Positions 1-14,400 are shown, numbered from the stretch's first letter. The stretch is 64,000 nt of DNA from Elgaria multicarinata webbii (GCF_023053635.1 NC_086172.1:93214181-93278180); one strand, 5' to 3'. Numbers and translations are program-made. Notes: generated from the letters alone by a model not told the origin.

Positions 1-545
1 CATGATTACCATGGTTGATGGTATCAAAAGCTGCCAAGAGATCAAGAAGAATAAACAAGGTCACGTTCCCCTTGTCTTTCTCTTAACACAGGTACAAGGT
101 TGTTTCCGTGCCCAAACCTGGTCTGAACCCTGACTGAAATGGATCCAATTAACCAGTCTCATCCAAGAGTGTCCGAAGCTGGTTTGCAATGACCCACTCA
201 AGGACCTTGCCCAAGAAAGGAACATTTTAGATTACTCTTTCAAATTAGAATTTCTTTTGCAATATGTAGCTGTTCTAGCTGTAGATAATTTGAGGGGTAT
301 GATTTTAGATTTCTTGTAGATTATTTGTAGAATAGCAACTAAATAATACTGTTTCAATTCATCAATTGCTTCTTCACCTGCTTTTCTCCCCCTCTCTCCT
401 GGATTTCTTCCCAGATGGTAGTTGACTTTATAGGCCAGCAACCTAAAAAGTGCTTTGAAGGCCCAGAGAAGGTAGATAGAGGATACTAATGTAACATGCT
501 CCACATTCTGCACCAAGTATAGACTCTGAAGTGATTAATGGCGCA
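1..545. mobile_element. Fragment of a high-copy reptile interspersed repeat
   Basis: No host gene seen. 470-545 (TGCACCAAGTATAGACTCTG) resembles 45928-45950, so both stretches probably belong to one family. Classification uncertain. Confidence 0.4.
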
Positions 546-914
546 CAGATGTCAGCTCTTTAAAGAGGAGCAGCTTTCTCCCCAATGAGTTTTGCTTGGA
601 CTCAGGATAAGCAGCTTGGCTAAGGCTGCAATCCTGTGCTCACTCACCTGAAACATCATTGAACACAATGGGTAAACATGCATAGGATTCTGCTGTAAAT
701 GTGTTGTGTGTCAGTGTTCTTTCTTTAAAATAAAATAAAGGAGAAGCAGCAGCAGCATTTTGGGGCTCTCTTGCAGAACGTCCCTGTGGGCAATCTCTAT
801 CACCCACACTAGTGCAACAAACAACACGCTAACTCACGGTAGGTAAAACAACCCCTACTGCTGACCGTGGGTTCTGAGGGTGAACTGTTTGAGGGTTTAG
901 CATGTCATGTGAAC

Positions 915-1515
915 CCAGTCAGTATATCTTGATTTTGGCAAAACATGTGACAAAGTCCCCCATGATACCTTTGTAGGTGAGGTGGTAAAATATGAGCTAG
1001 ATTGTATTACTGTTAAGTGGATCCACACAGCTGGCTGAACCAGAATACTCATTAAAATGGCTCTGCCTCAACTGATAAAGAATCCATGGGTGAGTATCAC
1101 AACCCCACTCAAGGTAACATAGAAGATAAAAACCAGACAAAACGGACACAATGTTTATAACCATTGAATAAAAATGTTACAAATAAAACAGATGTTACCA
1201 ATAAAGCTAGCATGCCAAGAACTCCCAGTGAGGTCAGCAAAAACAGGTGAATACTCCCAGATCTTCTTTCCTGAAAAGAAGAAGCCTGACAAACCCCACC
1301 ATGATGGAAGCTGATTTCGGAAGGGCGGCAGCAGCAGCAACAAGCTCCCTTGTAATCACCAGTCTAAATTGAAAGCAAATAAATCACTCTCAAAATACTA
1401 GAACCCGGGGTCATCCCATGAAATTGATTGGTGGGAGATCCAGGACAAATAAAAGGAAGTACTTCTTCACACAGTGCATAGTTAAATTATGGAATTATGG
1501 TTGTGTGCTATCTCC
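915..1515 (+). mobile_element. CR1 LINE fragments
   Basis: 915-1060 translates to a decayed CR1 RT block (YLDFGKTCDKVPHDTF, compare DFSKAFDTVPH). 1418-1500 gives MKLIGGRSRTNKRKYFFTQ and VKLWN, the conserved CR1 C-terminus. The middle is missing. Confidence 0.75.
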
Positions 1516-3066
1516 AGTATTCGAGGCAATAAGCTTGTGTGCACCAGTGCACTCTCAGGCTCAGCTGTTCTGTTTTCCTCCACCATCCCAAATGCAATAG
1601 TGAAGGTTTGCCTTCTCATTGGCCATTGGGCTGCAGGCAACTCATTCTGTCTTTAATGGATTAGTTACTTTTTCTCCGGTGGGCTCAGAACCTAGAGAAA
1701 GACACACTGGATATAAAACCACTATGGAAATCAATGCCTCTCACAAGAAAGGGTATCTCATTAACTTTACCTGTGGAACATTTTTGGCTGTTATTAAGTG
1801 TAATTTCTAAGGTCTACAAGGAGCAGAAAAGAAGGATTAAAGGAAATGTATTTCCTGAGTAAGCTGTAGTTCTTGGAAATATTCTGAAAGTCAGATCCAT
1901 TGCTGAATCTGCTTGACAATGTAGAGGATACAAAGTAAAGCCAATGCATGGATAGGCAACCTGGTGCCCTACAGATGGCTTGAACTACAACCCCCATAAT
2001 CCCTGATTACTGGCCATGCTGGGAGTTGTGCTCCAAAACATCTAGAGGGTGCCGGTTGTCTACCCAAGGCCTACATCATCACATTCCACAGCATGTCCCC
2101 TAAGGACCGACCATTCTACCTGACTTCAGAACATCAAGGGCCTTAAAGGTATGTGTTTTCATTTGTGATTTTGCACTGAGTATTGTTGTTGAAACAATAT
2201 GTCTGCTCCTACAGGGAGGCAGCAAACAGATGTGTGGGTGGCAGGGGTAACGCTGCTTCCCATGAAGCAGGGGGCCAGGGCAGAAGCAGGCGGCCAGGGC
2301 AGACACTGACCCACCCCACTCCACCACCAGTCAGATTCCTTGTCCAAGTTAGGTTACATTGAGCTTTCCTAGTGATAGAATACTCACTTTTTATTGGTCA
2401 TATGTGATTGTGGCTCACAGGTTATCCAGGCATTTGCTCTGAAAAAGTAGAAATAACACTTCAATTATTAATGACAAACATATTTTTAAACTGCAGAACA
2501 GACATCCAACAGAAGAACCTACAATGAATACTTGTGCTAAACCACTGAATCTGTATGAAGTTGCCCTCAACTGCAATTAGCCAATAAATCATTCTTATTT
2601 GTCTTCCAAGGATAGCATTTCCGGTTTCTGTGGGGATAAGGAACAAAGAGTTTCATGGCAGCAATATTTATGGAAAAATCATCCTTTGACAAATTCAAGA
2701 TTAAAGTACAAAAAGTGTGTGTTTAAGTGTGCCATGGTGATTTCATAATAACCAGAGATATATGCTTACTGAGGAATGATCAATCACACAAGATATGAAA
2801 TATGGAAGGATCATATAGATCTTCCTGAATAGCATACCTGTTTGCACTCACTTGCAAGAGTTCTAACTACAGTAAAGACAACAGGAAAGTACGTCTAAGT
2901 GAAACAACGCTCACAACCAAGCGTCTTGTTAGTCTTAAAAACTAACAGATTTATTGTAGCACAGGCTTTTTTGCACTCAAGCCCACTTCACCAGAGTAGT
3001 CCACTAAAGTTTAATACACAGTAAACCTGATGGTCTTTAAAGTGCTCCAAGACTTGTGTTGTTCTT
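1516..3066. other. No gene seen
   Basis: AT-rich sequence downstream of the last Ig exon seen; apart from the palindromic repeat at 1945-2072 nothing recognisable. Confidence 0.6.
1945..2072. mobile_element. Palindromic MITE-like repeat
   Basis: Arms GATAGGCAACCTGGTGCCCT and AGAGGGTGCCGGTTGTCTACC around ACTACAACCCCCAT / GGGAGTTGTGCTCCAAAACA. A related half occurs at 20565-20640. Confidence 0.6.
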
Positions 3067-3074
3067 GTTGCAAC

Positions 3075-3376
3075 CAGGGTGACCATATGAAAAGGAGGAC
3101 AGGACTCCTGTATCTCTAACAGCTGTATCGAAAGGGAAATTTCAGCAGATGTTATTTGTATGCATGCAGCACCTGGTGAAATTCCTTCATCACAACAGTT
3201 ACAGCTGTAGGAGCCCTGCCCTCTTTTGTAGCTGGTCACTCTAGTCTAGCTCCTGCAGCTTTAACTGTTGTAATGAAGAGGGAATTTCACCAGGTGCTGC
3301 ATGCATACAAATGACACCTGCTAAAATTCCCCTTTCACTACAAAGGCCCTGTCCTCCTTTTCATATGGTCACCCTA
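3075..3376. mobile_element. hAT-type palindromic MITE with perfect 8-bp TSD
   Basis: Starts CAGGGTGACCATATGAAAAG and ends with its reverse complement; nearly the whole 302 bp folds back on itself. Flanks GTTGCAAC at 3067-3074 and 3377-3384 are identical, as hAT insertion predicts. Confidence 0.9.
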
Positions 3377-3384
3377 GTTGCAAC

Positions 3385-5177
3385 AGACATACATGGCGAC
3401 TCCTCTGGAATTTGAAACAAAAATATTTACTCGCTTACTGAAACTAAACAAACAAGCAATTCATGGTTCATTTTTCTACGTTCCTACCATAAATAAAAAA
3501 TATGGTTGATGTTCACCACAACACTTCTGGCACTGGAAACAAAGATGTGTAGCTGAGGATTCTTCGCTGAGCCGCTCCTATAGTAAGGGCCAAACTTGCC
3601 CACTAAGGCGCATTCCCATGACTGCTCCATTCCATGCCCCCAATGCACGCAAGTGCACGCAGCTGAGCCACTGCCACTTCCAGGCATGTATGGGAGCTGG
3701 AAGCCATGCACCCCACAGGCCTTGCACCAAAAGCAAGTGCTGACCTGGCCAGTCACACACCCTCTGGGCTCGGCCAGGAATAAAGGAGCAGTAGATGTAG
3801 AGCAGGTATACAAGGGCATGGGCGGGCCTTTTCAGAGAAACTCTCGGGGGCAGCACTCCAGTGATGGGCAGGGGCAAAGGCAAAAGGGGGACGGGCCAAA
3901 GGAAAGTGGGTGGGGCCAAAATATCAGCATATTTTATCTCACGGCCAGTAACTCATCCTTGGAAGAGGCATTTCAAATTCGTAGAATGGGGGAAACCTGC
4001 AGAAACACCAGGGTAAAAAAAACAAATGATTGGTAGTTGGAAGGAAAAAGGTGGGTCCAGGGCCCTGGGTCTGAGTCTCGGTATCCCTGCTGTAGAGACT
4101 GTGGGCTGCACAGTATTCAGTGCCCAAATAGGCCTGGGTTTGTCTGTATTTCTCATGCTTCAGCTGCCTGTACTAGCAGGAAAAACAAGAGGAGGTTTGT
4201 TCTTGCTCAGTGGAGAAATTCTGTGGCTTGTATCCTTTGTTATTTCTTATGGAAATAACCCCATTTCCATGGGGTATAAGAAATACCCCATTTCTTATGG
4301 AAATACAAGTGGTCCCCTTCCTAAACCTAAAGGGTGTCTGTTAGTGCACAGGCTTGAGAAATGGAGAAAAAAACCCATTTTTTTCAAACCAAAGGTTTGA
4401 GTGGGACAGGACCCCAGGTATGGTGGTACAATGCAACGGGGAGAGGCTCAGCAACAGTTAAAAACAACTATACACCACTCTTGTTCTTTTGCATGACACC
4501 AGGAGAAGAGCTCAGGTGCTAAAAATTAAGGGCTACTCTACACAAGGCTTTTATCATGCTCTCATGATTGGTCACTCACACTCATTTGCAGGTCCTTCAT
4601 ATGATGTCGTCAAACTCCAGGGTCCCTCCTGTGCTTTATAACCTTTATCCCAGCTTTTTTAAAATTTAGAAAATTGCAGGAATAAATTTAAATCTCCAAT
4701 GGCTGGTGAATTTCTGAAATTCCGCTATATCAGAGTGCCATCTACTGGCTCTATAATGAAACATATGGAACTTGCAGACAAAGGAAAGCTCAATAAAAAA
4801 AAAGAGGAAATACATGTATGAAGCCAATCTTAATCCCACAAAGAATCCGGAAGCAGAAGCCCCGGTAAAGATGCAGGATAAAAGCCTGGTGTAGAGAAGC
4901 CCAAAATCTCCAAACTGGCATGGTGTGTATGGAGGGGGGGAGGTGTGTTACTCATAGTACCAGGGCCACCATCGAACTCAATGACCCACAACCCACACAG
5001 AACTCACTCACTGGGGCAACGGAAGGGTCAGCATTGGAAAAGTCACATTTTCCCAAACAGCCTCAGAAATGTTCTTTGAGGATCCCCCACAAAAATTAGG
5101 AAACAATTGCGCATTCCACAACTTAAATATTTGATCATCTGGAAAAAACCCTACACACTCAAATGCATTCTTCTTAC
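3385..5177. other. Probable intron, no exon recognised
   Basis: Follows the donor at 5177. Contains local short repeats (TATTTCTTATGGAAATA around 4240-4305) but no Ig, TM or tail exon could be supported. Confidence 0.55.
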
Positions 5178-5485
5178 CTTTGTGTAACAACAAAAAGTTT
5201 GTACTTTAAATGATTTCGTTGCTGGGTGAAAAATTTCACAACTGATAATCTTTGCAACGTCGCTTGCTTTTGAAGTAATCTCTGTGCTGCTTGTAAAACA
5301 ACATAACTGATTCTCTCCAGTCTGAATGTCCCTGGGATTGTTGTCTTCATGTATTTTTTTCCAGTCTTCATACCACACCACTCGTATTTCACGAGGTGCA
5401 AAATCTGATATGAAAGTTTCAAGACAGATGCCTTTCCCATTTTTTCCTGGCACTTCCTTTATGGCAGATGTAATGGGGGCTTTTG
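5178..5485 (-). CDS. NCR3LG1-like exon 9: C-type Ig domain, last exon seen
   Basis: 308 nt with acceptor TTTCCACTTAG|CA and donor AAAG|GTAAGA. It starts in phase 1 but ends in phase 0, unlike every earlier boundary, so the next exon is probably not another interchangeable Ig cassette but a tail. Signature: GICLETFISDFAP, VVWYEDW, IISCEIFH. The end is cysteine-rich (TFCCYTK). No later exon was recognised in 1-5177, so the 3' end should lie beyond the left edge. Confidence 0.62.
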
Positions 5486-8400
5486 CTAAGTGGAAAGGAG
5501 AACATTCAGTTTAAGGTGATCATGCAAAGAAACGCCTCCAGCCCCTTTGTCAGTGCGATTAATGAAAGAATCGAAGCATTGTTAATATGACAGAACAAGT
5601 TGGGCTTGATACTGTGAAGTAGTGGTATGAAGCTCACCATATAGTGCTACCAACCTCTGGGGGCCTCCTCAGAGAGCCTCCTGCTTTCTGGTGCTGCCCC
5701 CTGCCCAACTGTGGAGCGCTCTCCCCACTGAGGGCTGCCTGGTGCCACCATCATGAGCTTTTCACTGCCTGGCCAAAACATGGCCCTACTCCCAGGCACA
5801 CGGAGGCATATGACGGGGTTTCATGCATCACATGTTCTCGATTATGGTCAGTACTGATGTTTTAGTTGTTTTATTATGTTTGGTCTTTTTAATGGAAATT
5901 GTTTTTAGCTATGTTATATTTTGGATGTTTTAATAATTCTGTTGTAAGTCACCTTGGGTCTTTTTTTTTCTTTTTTAAGAAAAAGGCAACTAAGAGATGA
6001 TGGTGTGTATGAAAGTTGTTGCCTGAGATCACACTGTGTGAGACCAACGGCATGGTTTCCAACTAGTATTTCTTTCTGAGCACCATTCTTCACCAGCGCA
6101 AACGGATGGGATTCAGACCTGCAACTTTCTACAAGGGCAGCGGTTTGCAACGCAACTCCCAGCAGCTCCACATGGCAAGCCATTGTGTGAAGTGGTCTAC
6201 TGTGTCTTTGAGTGATATCCACCATGACAATGCCTGTTTCTAAGCTTCCATTCACCTGGTTGAAATGCAGTCTTGGCATTACATCCTACTTTTACATAAG
6301 ATAAACTGATTTTATAACTGTCTCCCATATTAGACAGGAAGATTAAAGATGGCATGTTAATAGCTGTTCTTCAGTTGGAAAATCTGGAATTTCACTATGA
6401 TGGACATCAATGTGTGTTTCAAATCTAACTTCAGATCAGCAAGGATGTGCAACTTCAGTGACTTGAAAGAAAATTTTGGATTTTCTAACAATGTGGGGTT
6501 TGAACTGCCAAAGTGTGGACTTTTTAAAAAAAGAATATTCACCTGACTAGGGATTTCCTGAATGTCAGAAGAAGCCTGTGACTTTCCAGGAAACTGTACA
6601 TTTTGCTTATTTTAAAATCTATTTTAAAGTGTTTATTCTGTTTTTATTTTATTTTATCTTGTACACCGCTCTGAAATTTTGAATGGGGAGCGGTATATAT
6701 TGTAAATAAATAAATAAATAAAAATATTGAGGGTACTTGCCCTTCAATAATATCAGACAGTAGTAATCATTCTTGCTAGAAAAGACAAAGTTATGCCTAG
6801 TAGAGTAACACAAACCTGTTTTAGCCTTGAAGACAATACAGAAATACCTAATAAAAAATAAAAAAACTTGTTGCAAAGGGAATGGATTATCTTCCACCCC
6901 ACTACTTTGTTCCTCAATTCCTACTACACTTTGCCAAAAGATGAACCAACCCAAATGATTTTCAATACATACCTGGGAGCTTTAGATAGGTACTTTTTGT
7001 AATCGGCTCCTTGAGTGAACTGTGGGTGACCCTGAAGCTAATGCACTTCTCATAATCCAAAGCTGTAGGTTTCAGCTGCAACTTAGAAGATAACTTGAAA
7101 CAGCCATTGGAATCCTCCACTGGTCCCTCTGTGACCAGACCATCAGTTAGACATCTATCTCCATCCAGCCATTCGATCGTAATGTTTTTAGGATAGAAAT
7201 CCCGGACTTCACTGGTTAAAGACAAAGTATATCCATAGCATGGATCACTTGGTTCAAGAAAAATACCAGTTACTTTAGGGGAACCTTAAAAAATGCAAAA
7301 ACAGAGAAACAAACAAGAGATTAAAAACCATAGTTAAATTGAAAGAGCGGCAGTACAGTCAGTGTAAAAGCACTAAATGAGACGTGACAAATTCCAGATA
7401 GGCAGCAGCGTTGATCTTATAGTAGCAAAAACAAGAACAAGTCTAGAGTTAAAAAAAACCCATCAGATTTATTTATTTGCTGCATGAAATGTATCCTCAG
7501 TTGGTTTATTTGTGTATTCATTGGTTTATATGCTACTTATTTGGATTTGGACCACACCTTTCTATCAAGAAAGTGTCATTTGAGATGGCTTATTCACACA
7601 TACACACTGAGAGAGAGAGAAATTGAAACATTGGGCTAAAACACCACAAAATGCAATATGTACCAGTTACTGCTGTTCTGAAGACTGGGGGAGGGGGGCT
7701 AGATCCAGATACAGGTGCATGCAACTCGGTTGGCATAGGAAAGGTTTCAACCAGGAAAATGTCTAAATTGTAGTTTCATGACAGTTCTCTTAAGAGAGCT
7801 CTGGAATGCAAGGGGGAAAAGATTGGAGACAACAACGCTAGCTCTGCCTCCTCCATCATTGCAGCCTTTTCTATCCATATATAGCTTCATCACACGAGGG
7901 TTATACAGTGCAATCACTGCGAATTGAGTGCAAAGGACTCCGAAGTTTTCCAGTTTATAATCTGCTTTGACTGTGAAGCACTCCCATGCATCCTGCTTTA
8001 ATTGTGCTATAAAGCCAAAAGACATGACCTATTTTGGTACTACTTTTAGAGCAAATCATTTGTTGTTTTCCAAGTGGCCACTTGGGGCACAGGAGTAGGA
8101 TTTGATATGTTTAAAGAAAAAATTAAACAAATGCTTACATCTGCGTAAGTTTTAAAGATAAAAACATCAAAATTGGTACAGTAATAGATATCAAGGAGAG
8201 CTTTAAGCATACCAAATTTGAATTGGATTGGGTCATCCATTGTTTTTTTATGATTTTTTACATTTCCCCCCTTAAACCTTTTTCCTGGTATGCAAAGGAT
8301 CTTAGGAGCGCTGCTGCCCAGGGTGTGATTTAGCTAGCAACAACTACAACAACAATAGCTAGACGCTGTAGGGGATAATTCTAGGGAAACAGGTACTTGG

Positions 8401-11400
8401 GATGAAGCCTTTTGTCTCTGCCATGGCTTACAACTCTGGAAAAATGGGGTTCTAGCCTGCATGGTGAACCTACACAGAGAGGAAAAGGTCCCCACTGCAG
8501 AAGTTATCCCTCAACATGTAGGTCCTTGGCAGAAGTACAGTCCGTTTTCTTGGGGAACACCTGAAGCAAATTTAAACTACTTCCAGGCTCCATGATAACA
8601 CCACCTAGTGACAAGTAAAGATGAGGCCCTTGTTTGAAACAGGGAGGGGAGCAAGAAACCTCTCAAGTTGGACTAGACTCACTTTATATAAACCAGGAAC
8701 TACAAAGGTAACTACATGATTGGAACTTGTGGATTCAAAGCATTTTCCGCTAAGCAGTGCCCAGCACAAATGATCAGTAACTCAGTTGTGGGTATTTTAC
8801 GGTTGCCCTCCAAGTGTTTGGATAACACTTTCATCAGCCCCAGCCACCATGGCCAGTGGTTAGTTGTACTCCCGGATTATTTGGAGCTAGCTTCAGCTTA
8901 TCTGCCAGCTACAGCCTCTCCTGGACAGGGACAACCTAGCCACAGTAGTGCATGGGCCAGTAACTTCCCAATTAGACTAATGCAATGCACTCTATGTGTG
9001 GCTGCCCTTGAAGACAACTCAGAAGTTGCAGCTAGTGCAAAATGCAGCAGCCAGACTGCTGACCAGTACATCCCACAAAAACCACGTCACACAAAGGAAT
9101 TGTACTGGTTGCCTATATGCTTCCGGTCGGAATTCAAGGCGTTGGTAATGACATTTAAAGCCCTAAACAGCTTGGGACGTTGATACTTGAGAGAGCGACT
9201 CTCCCTACATATGCGTGCCCAAGGCTTGAGATCTATTGAAGGAGCCCTCCTCTGCATCCTACCAACACAAGACATACACTATGGTGGGACATGGGAGAGG
9301 GCCTTCTCTGTTGTGGCACCTCAGCTGTAGAATGCCCTCCCTCTGGGGGCCCATCTGATGCTGACACTGGCTTCTTTTCGGCACCAAGGCAAAACATGGC
9401 TTTTTAACAAAGTCTCTGATGGCTAAATTCACCAAGGCTGCACTTAGTTTTAATGGTTTCTGGAGTTAGCTTGATTAATGGTTTAATTTGGTTTTAGCTG
9501 TGTATATTTATTGTTTTATACTGTTTGTATACTTTTATCTGTACGCCACCCTGAGATCCTAGTGATATAGGGCAGGATACAAATGTTTTAATAAATAAAG
9601 TATCTCGAGGGTTCCCTATCCTGGGACAAACCCAGGTGGAGCTTTGATTGTATAAACGCTTTTCACAAGAAACCCAAATGGTTATGCATTGCACAAGAGC
9701 TTTTTGAGTAATCACCTTTTAACATGAGTTGATATTTCCTTCTTATAGTTTTCTTGTAATGGTAGATTTCAACAATGAAGTCTACTGCATGGTCTTCTGG
9801 TTCAGGTGTAAAGGATACTTGGCTTTTCCTGTTGTACAACTTTGATGTTGTGTCCTGCTGTGGCTCCTCGGTCATCACTGTAGCATGAGTGAGTTCTTTA
9901 AAGTCTTTTTTCCAATAAATGTCACACTCGGCTGGGTAAAAATCTTTCACGAAACAAGACAATGTAATGGGTTCTCCATGCACTGGCTCTGTAGGGACAC
10001 ATTTTATTTCGGAGACCGTTGGACTAAATACTGTAATTAAAACAGAAGAAGCATAAGTAAAATTGTGAGTATCCAGAATGGAAACTGTCAAGCAAAAAGC
10101 ATAGACTCCTGTCTGTTCACACATTAATTTATAGCTATAGATAGCAATGAAGTGCCAAAATCACAATTCAGAATACACATCATTCACTATATTAGAATGC
10201 AAATTACATTTTATTTGTGCAGCTTACCCAAAGTTTTCATCTCCCAAGAAGATTCTTTGAACTGCTGTGAGCCTTGAAGGTTAGCTTTACAGATGAATCT
10301 CTTTCCACTATCTGCTGCTTGTGGAAGAAATGTTATACTGCTGTAGCAGAAGAAAAGACTGTCACGACCTCTTTTGGGTCTTCCTTCAGAAGAACTGTCT
10401 GGAAATGGCTCATCACCTTTGTACCACTGAACTTTAATTGTTTCAGGGAAAAAAGCATAAATTCTGCAGCTAAGAGTGAGATGCTCATCTGGTCTTGGCA
10501 CATCTGTTGAGCAGCAAATGTTATCCAGCAATGGTAATGCTATGAAGGAAAACAAGAAGGCTTTAATACTGGAAGAGAAGCAGTATTTTACCTTGAGGAC
10601 AAAAATATAACCAAGTGTTGCAAGACACTGAGCACCTGATAGGGGTGGTGGAGCAGACAAAGTGTTGGACCTGGAGTAAAAAGGCCTGGATTAAAATCCA
10701 GGGTAGCTAGGGAACAACTTGAATATTCACTGAAGCCAACACACCTTTGATAGTCTGTTGCTTTTTATTTTGTTACATTTCTATCCAGCTCTCGCTCCCC
10801 CACAACTTCATCCTTGGAACAATATTGTGAGGTAGTTAGGCTGGGAGAGACAGAGTCCCAAGGTCATCCAATGAACTTCAGAGCTCAATGAGGATTCGAA
10901 CTCAGGTCTCCCTGGTCCTAGTCTGAACCACTAACACATCATGCTGGCAGCACCTCTTGTCCATCCCCTTCTGCGTCTGCTGTGCTGTCAGAGCCAATAG
11001 TCTACCAAAGCTTCATTGTCTGAGACCAAATCCATGTCTGATAGAAACAGTTGTGGCCAAATCACTAGGCTATGTTGGAGACAGGTAACTTTGGCCACTA
11101 CTGCTATTTGGGCATCCAGAATCAATGCAGGGTCCTGAAGCTCTATAATTTACCCATTGGGAAACTGTAAATCCATCTCGGATAGGCAACTCCAGCATCC
11201 TGCCAGCCTTAGCAAAGCCTGCCATAACCCTTTTCCCCGTTATTTGCATTAATATTCAGTCCAAAGAGCTCTACTCCCTGGTGTTTTAGAGATGCTGAGA
11301 GCCATTGGAGGCCAGATGGGAGGTGTATTTATATGATTTTCCCCTATTGACAGACAGACATGCTGTCTGGATTCTATCATTATTTAAGAAGGCATATGCT

Positions 11401-14400
11401 GCTTTTCTACGTTACTTTTTGCGTTTCATCTTTATATGCTGCTTTTTCTAACTTATTTTCACTCTCATAGACTGATCCAAGCCAGTGAGATTTTCTACAC
11501 AAGGCATTTATTGTGTGCTCATTATTGCTTATTCACAGTTGTTCATGCTTCTGAAGACAACATTGTGACCTTTCAGTTTCCTTTCTGTATTTTAAGAGCA
11601 TTTTTGCAGGGGGTTTTCAGAACAAGGGAAATGCAGTATTATTTGTAAAAATGAAATAAAATGCATTTCCTCACTTGCGTAATAGCATTATTCTGCTATA
11701 CCAGAGCACCACCCAGCGGAAAAAACAAGAAGAACTCCTTGTATAGTCCTTGGATCTCAATTCCGCAATAAAACCAAAAGCAGATAGAGAATTAACAGCC
11801 TCATGTAGAAAAGGTCTGAAGCTGCAATCCTTGTTCACCTTACTGGAAAAGGAAGGTGAAAGTAGCCCCCTACATTCATGCAGAGCCCATCCTCCATGTG
11901 CTGGCAGGGTTCTTATAATAGCCTACGAGCAGGGTTTACAAATTATGGCTGGACTTGGTAGCCAACCACTATTTTCAGCTAGACAGCTGTGAAGTCCAGC
12001 CCCACTCAAATCATGACAGTGCAACATTATATACATTTATCCACACAGATACTGCTTGATGAAATGGATGGAATCATATGACTCAAGCTGTAATCCAACA
12101 CATAGGTAGGTGGAAGAAAATCCCACTTAAATCAGCGGGGCTCTCTGTTTAGTAGGTAAGTGTAGGATTGCACAAGACTTTTTATAGGCTATAATAACAT
12201 GGGAAGAGCTATGTTGGATCAGACCAAAGGTCCATTTAGTCCACCATTCTGTTCCCTCAGTGGCCAACAGAAGCCCCCATGGGAAGCTTACAAATATGTT
12301 GATACAGGCTGATGACTACAAGAAATTTCTTTTTTTCCTTTTAAAATGAGTTTCATCTCACAGCTTTTGACATATTTTCCTCTCAATTTTTTAGGACTAT
12401 TCTCCCCACCCACACAATATGTATGTTTAATATGAGATCAAATATAAAATAACATTTGCATTTTGTTTCCATGCATGAAAATGTGGACCTTGTTAATTTT
12501 TCTAATAAATTTTACTATACAAGTCAAAAAGTGGCTACATTTTCAAGCAGGAGTTCTTAAAGACTAAACTCTTACGTAGTATGACTAGGGATGTATGGAT
12601 TTTGTTAAATCCAGTGTTTGGCAGTTTGTCAGATGTCTTTTATGCTGTTATCTGATCAAAGATGGAATTGGATTTTTTTATACAAAAAAAAGTTATAAAT
12701 TTTGTTGCAAATGCACATTTGCATGAATCTCCCCCAAAAAGTTAAAACAAAATGGCCTGCAAGTCTGTGCAACTTGGAAACAGCCAGTCCACTGCAGGAT
12801 CTGCAGGTCAGATACATGGAAATCCAATCTCATTTGAATCTGTTGAGGATTTCTCCAATATCCTTAGGTAGGACTGCAATCCTGTGCATACTTTCCTGGG
12901 AGTGAGCTCCAGTGAACTCATGCTTTCCCAGCAAAGGTAGGCAACCTTTTTAAGCTCATGGGCACATTTGACAATTTGAGAAATTGTTCTGACCCCCCGC
13001 CAAAAAAAATGACTACCATGAGAGGCATGGCTAGTCACAAAGGACTAGTAACATATCTAAAGGATGCGTACAAGACAGAGGTGGGGTCTGAACTCCAATA
13101 TATTATGAGAAGAAGATGGAAAAGGCACAATAAATTGTCTTCTTTTGAGCATCGGATTTTGCATCCCTTTTTGTCCCTGATACATTAAACCAGAGCCGCA
13201 GAAGACTTTGGGCCCAAGAGACAAGTTCCAATCACAGAAGGGTCTCGGGGGCCATATTCCACAGGTGGGCACGGCCTGAGGTGAAGGGGGTGTGGCTACA
13301 GCCAAAGGGGTTGCAGCCAAAGGGGGAAGAGCCCACTGAAGAATTCAAAACAAATCATTCTACCAAACTGTTTACAGATTTTAATCTCATTCTCCCAACC
13401 AATTTAACATTCAGAGAACTCAGCAGCTCAGTTCTATGCATGTTTACACAGAAACCAGAGATAAAGCATTTACTCCATTGCAAGGGAGCTGCAAGCAAGG
13501 CATTTCCCACCACCACCATTTGAAAGTCTCATTATCACCTCTTTCACCAGTAGCTTAATAAAATCCTGCCAATGAAATTAAGATGAGGGTTATACGTAAT
13601 CAAAAATCTTTAAAGAATACCTTTCCTACTTACCTCTGACTTTAAAGAATTTTGTTTCTGAATGCAAACCATGTGGTAGAGCGTCATGTGTAACTTCAAG
13701 CAAAAGCTCAAATTTCTCCATCTTTACATCTGAAGTTATGTAGATTGTGCAGGAAATGTCAAAAGTGCGTTTCTTTTTTGTTTCTAGTTTTGGAGAAAAC
13801 CTAAAGATATCTGAGTGCTCAATAAGAGGAATGCCTTGCTCGGAATCGCCTGCTGTAGTAGTATGCCAAGAGAATATTTTCTTTTTTTCAGATCCAGTTT
13901 TTAAGAAAAAAGTGATGCCTAAAGGCTTTGGACGGAAACCAGAAAACAAGCACAGCAACTCAGTTTCTTCCGAATGCGTCAAGTCCGAATTGCCAACGAT
14001 TGGGGTGATTGTTGGTGGACCTGTAAGGAACAGTGGAAAACTGCATTCTTCTTGTCTACAAAGAATTCTACAGCAATGTTACAGCAACTCTTCTGTAACA
14101 CAAACATTATTTCCACATATTACAACTATGCATTATTTCTCATTTTTGTAAACTGTCATTACAAATGCTATCGTGACTGCGACCTAATGGTGCAATGTCC
14201 AAACTGCTGTACCAAATTGGAATATTGGTACTTATCGAGAAGGTTCTTTTCTGAGTTGGTGTGTGAAACCGCCCAGAAAGCTTTGGCTATGGGGCAGTAT
14301 ATAAATGTAATAAATAAATAAATAAAATCCAACAATGGGTTAGCTCCCCCTATATCCCAGGAAAAGCAGGACCTATGTGACTGAGTTTTAAGCCCTCTGT

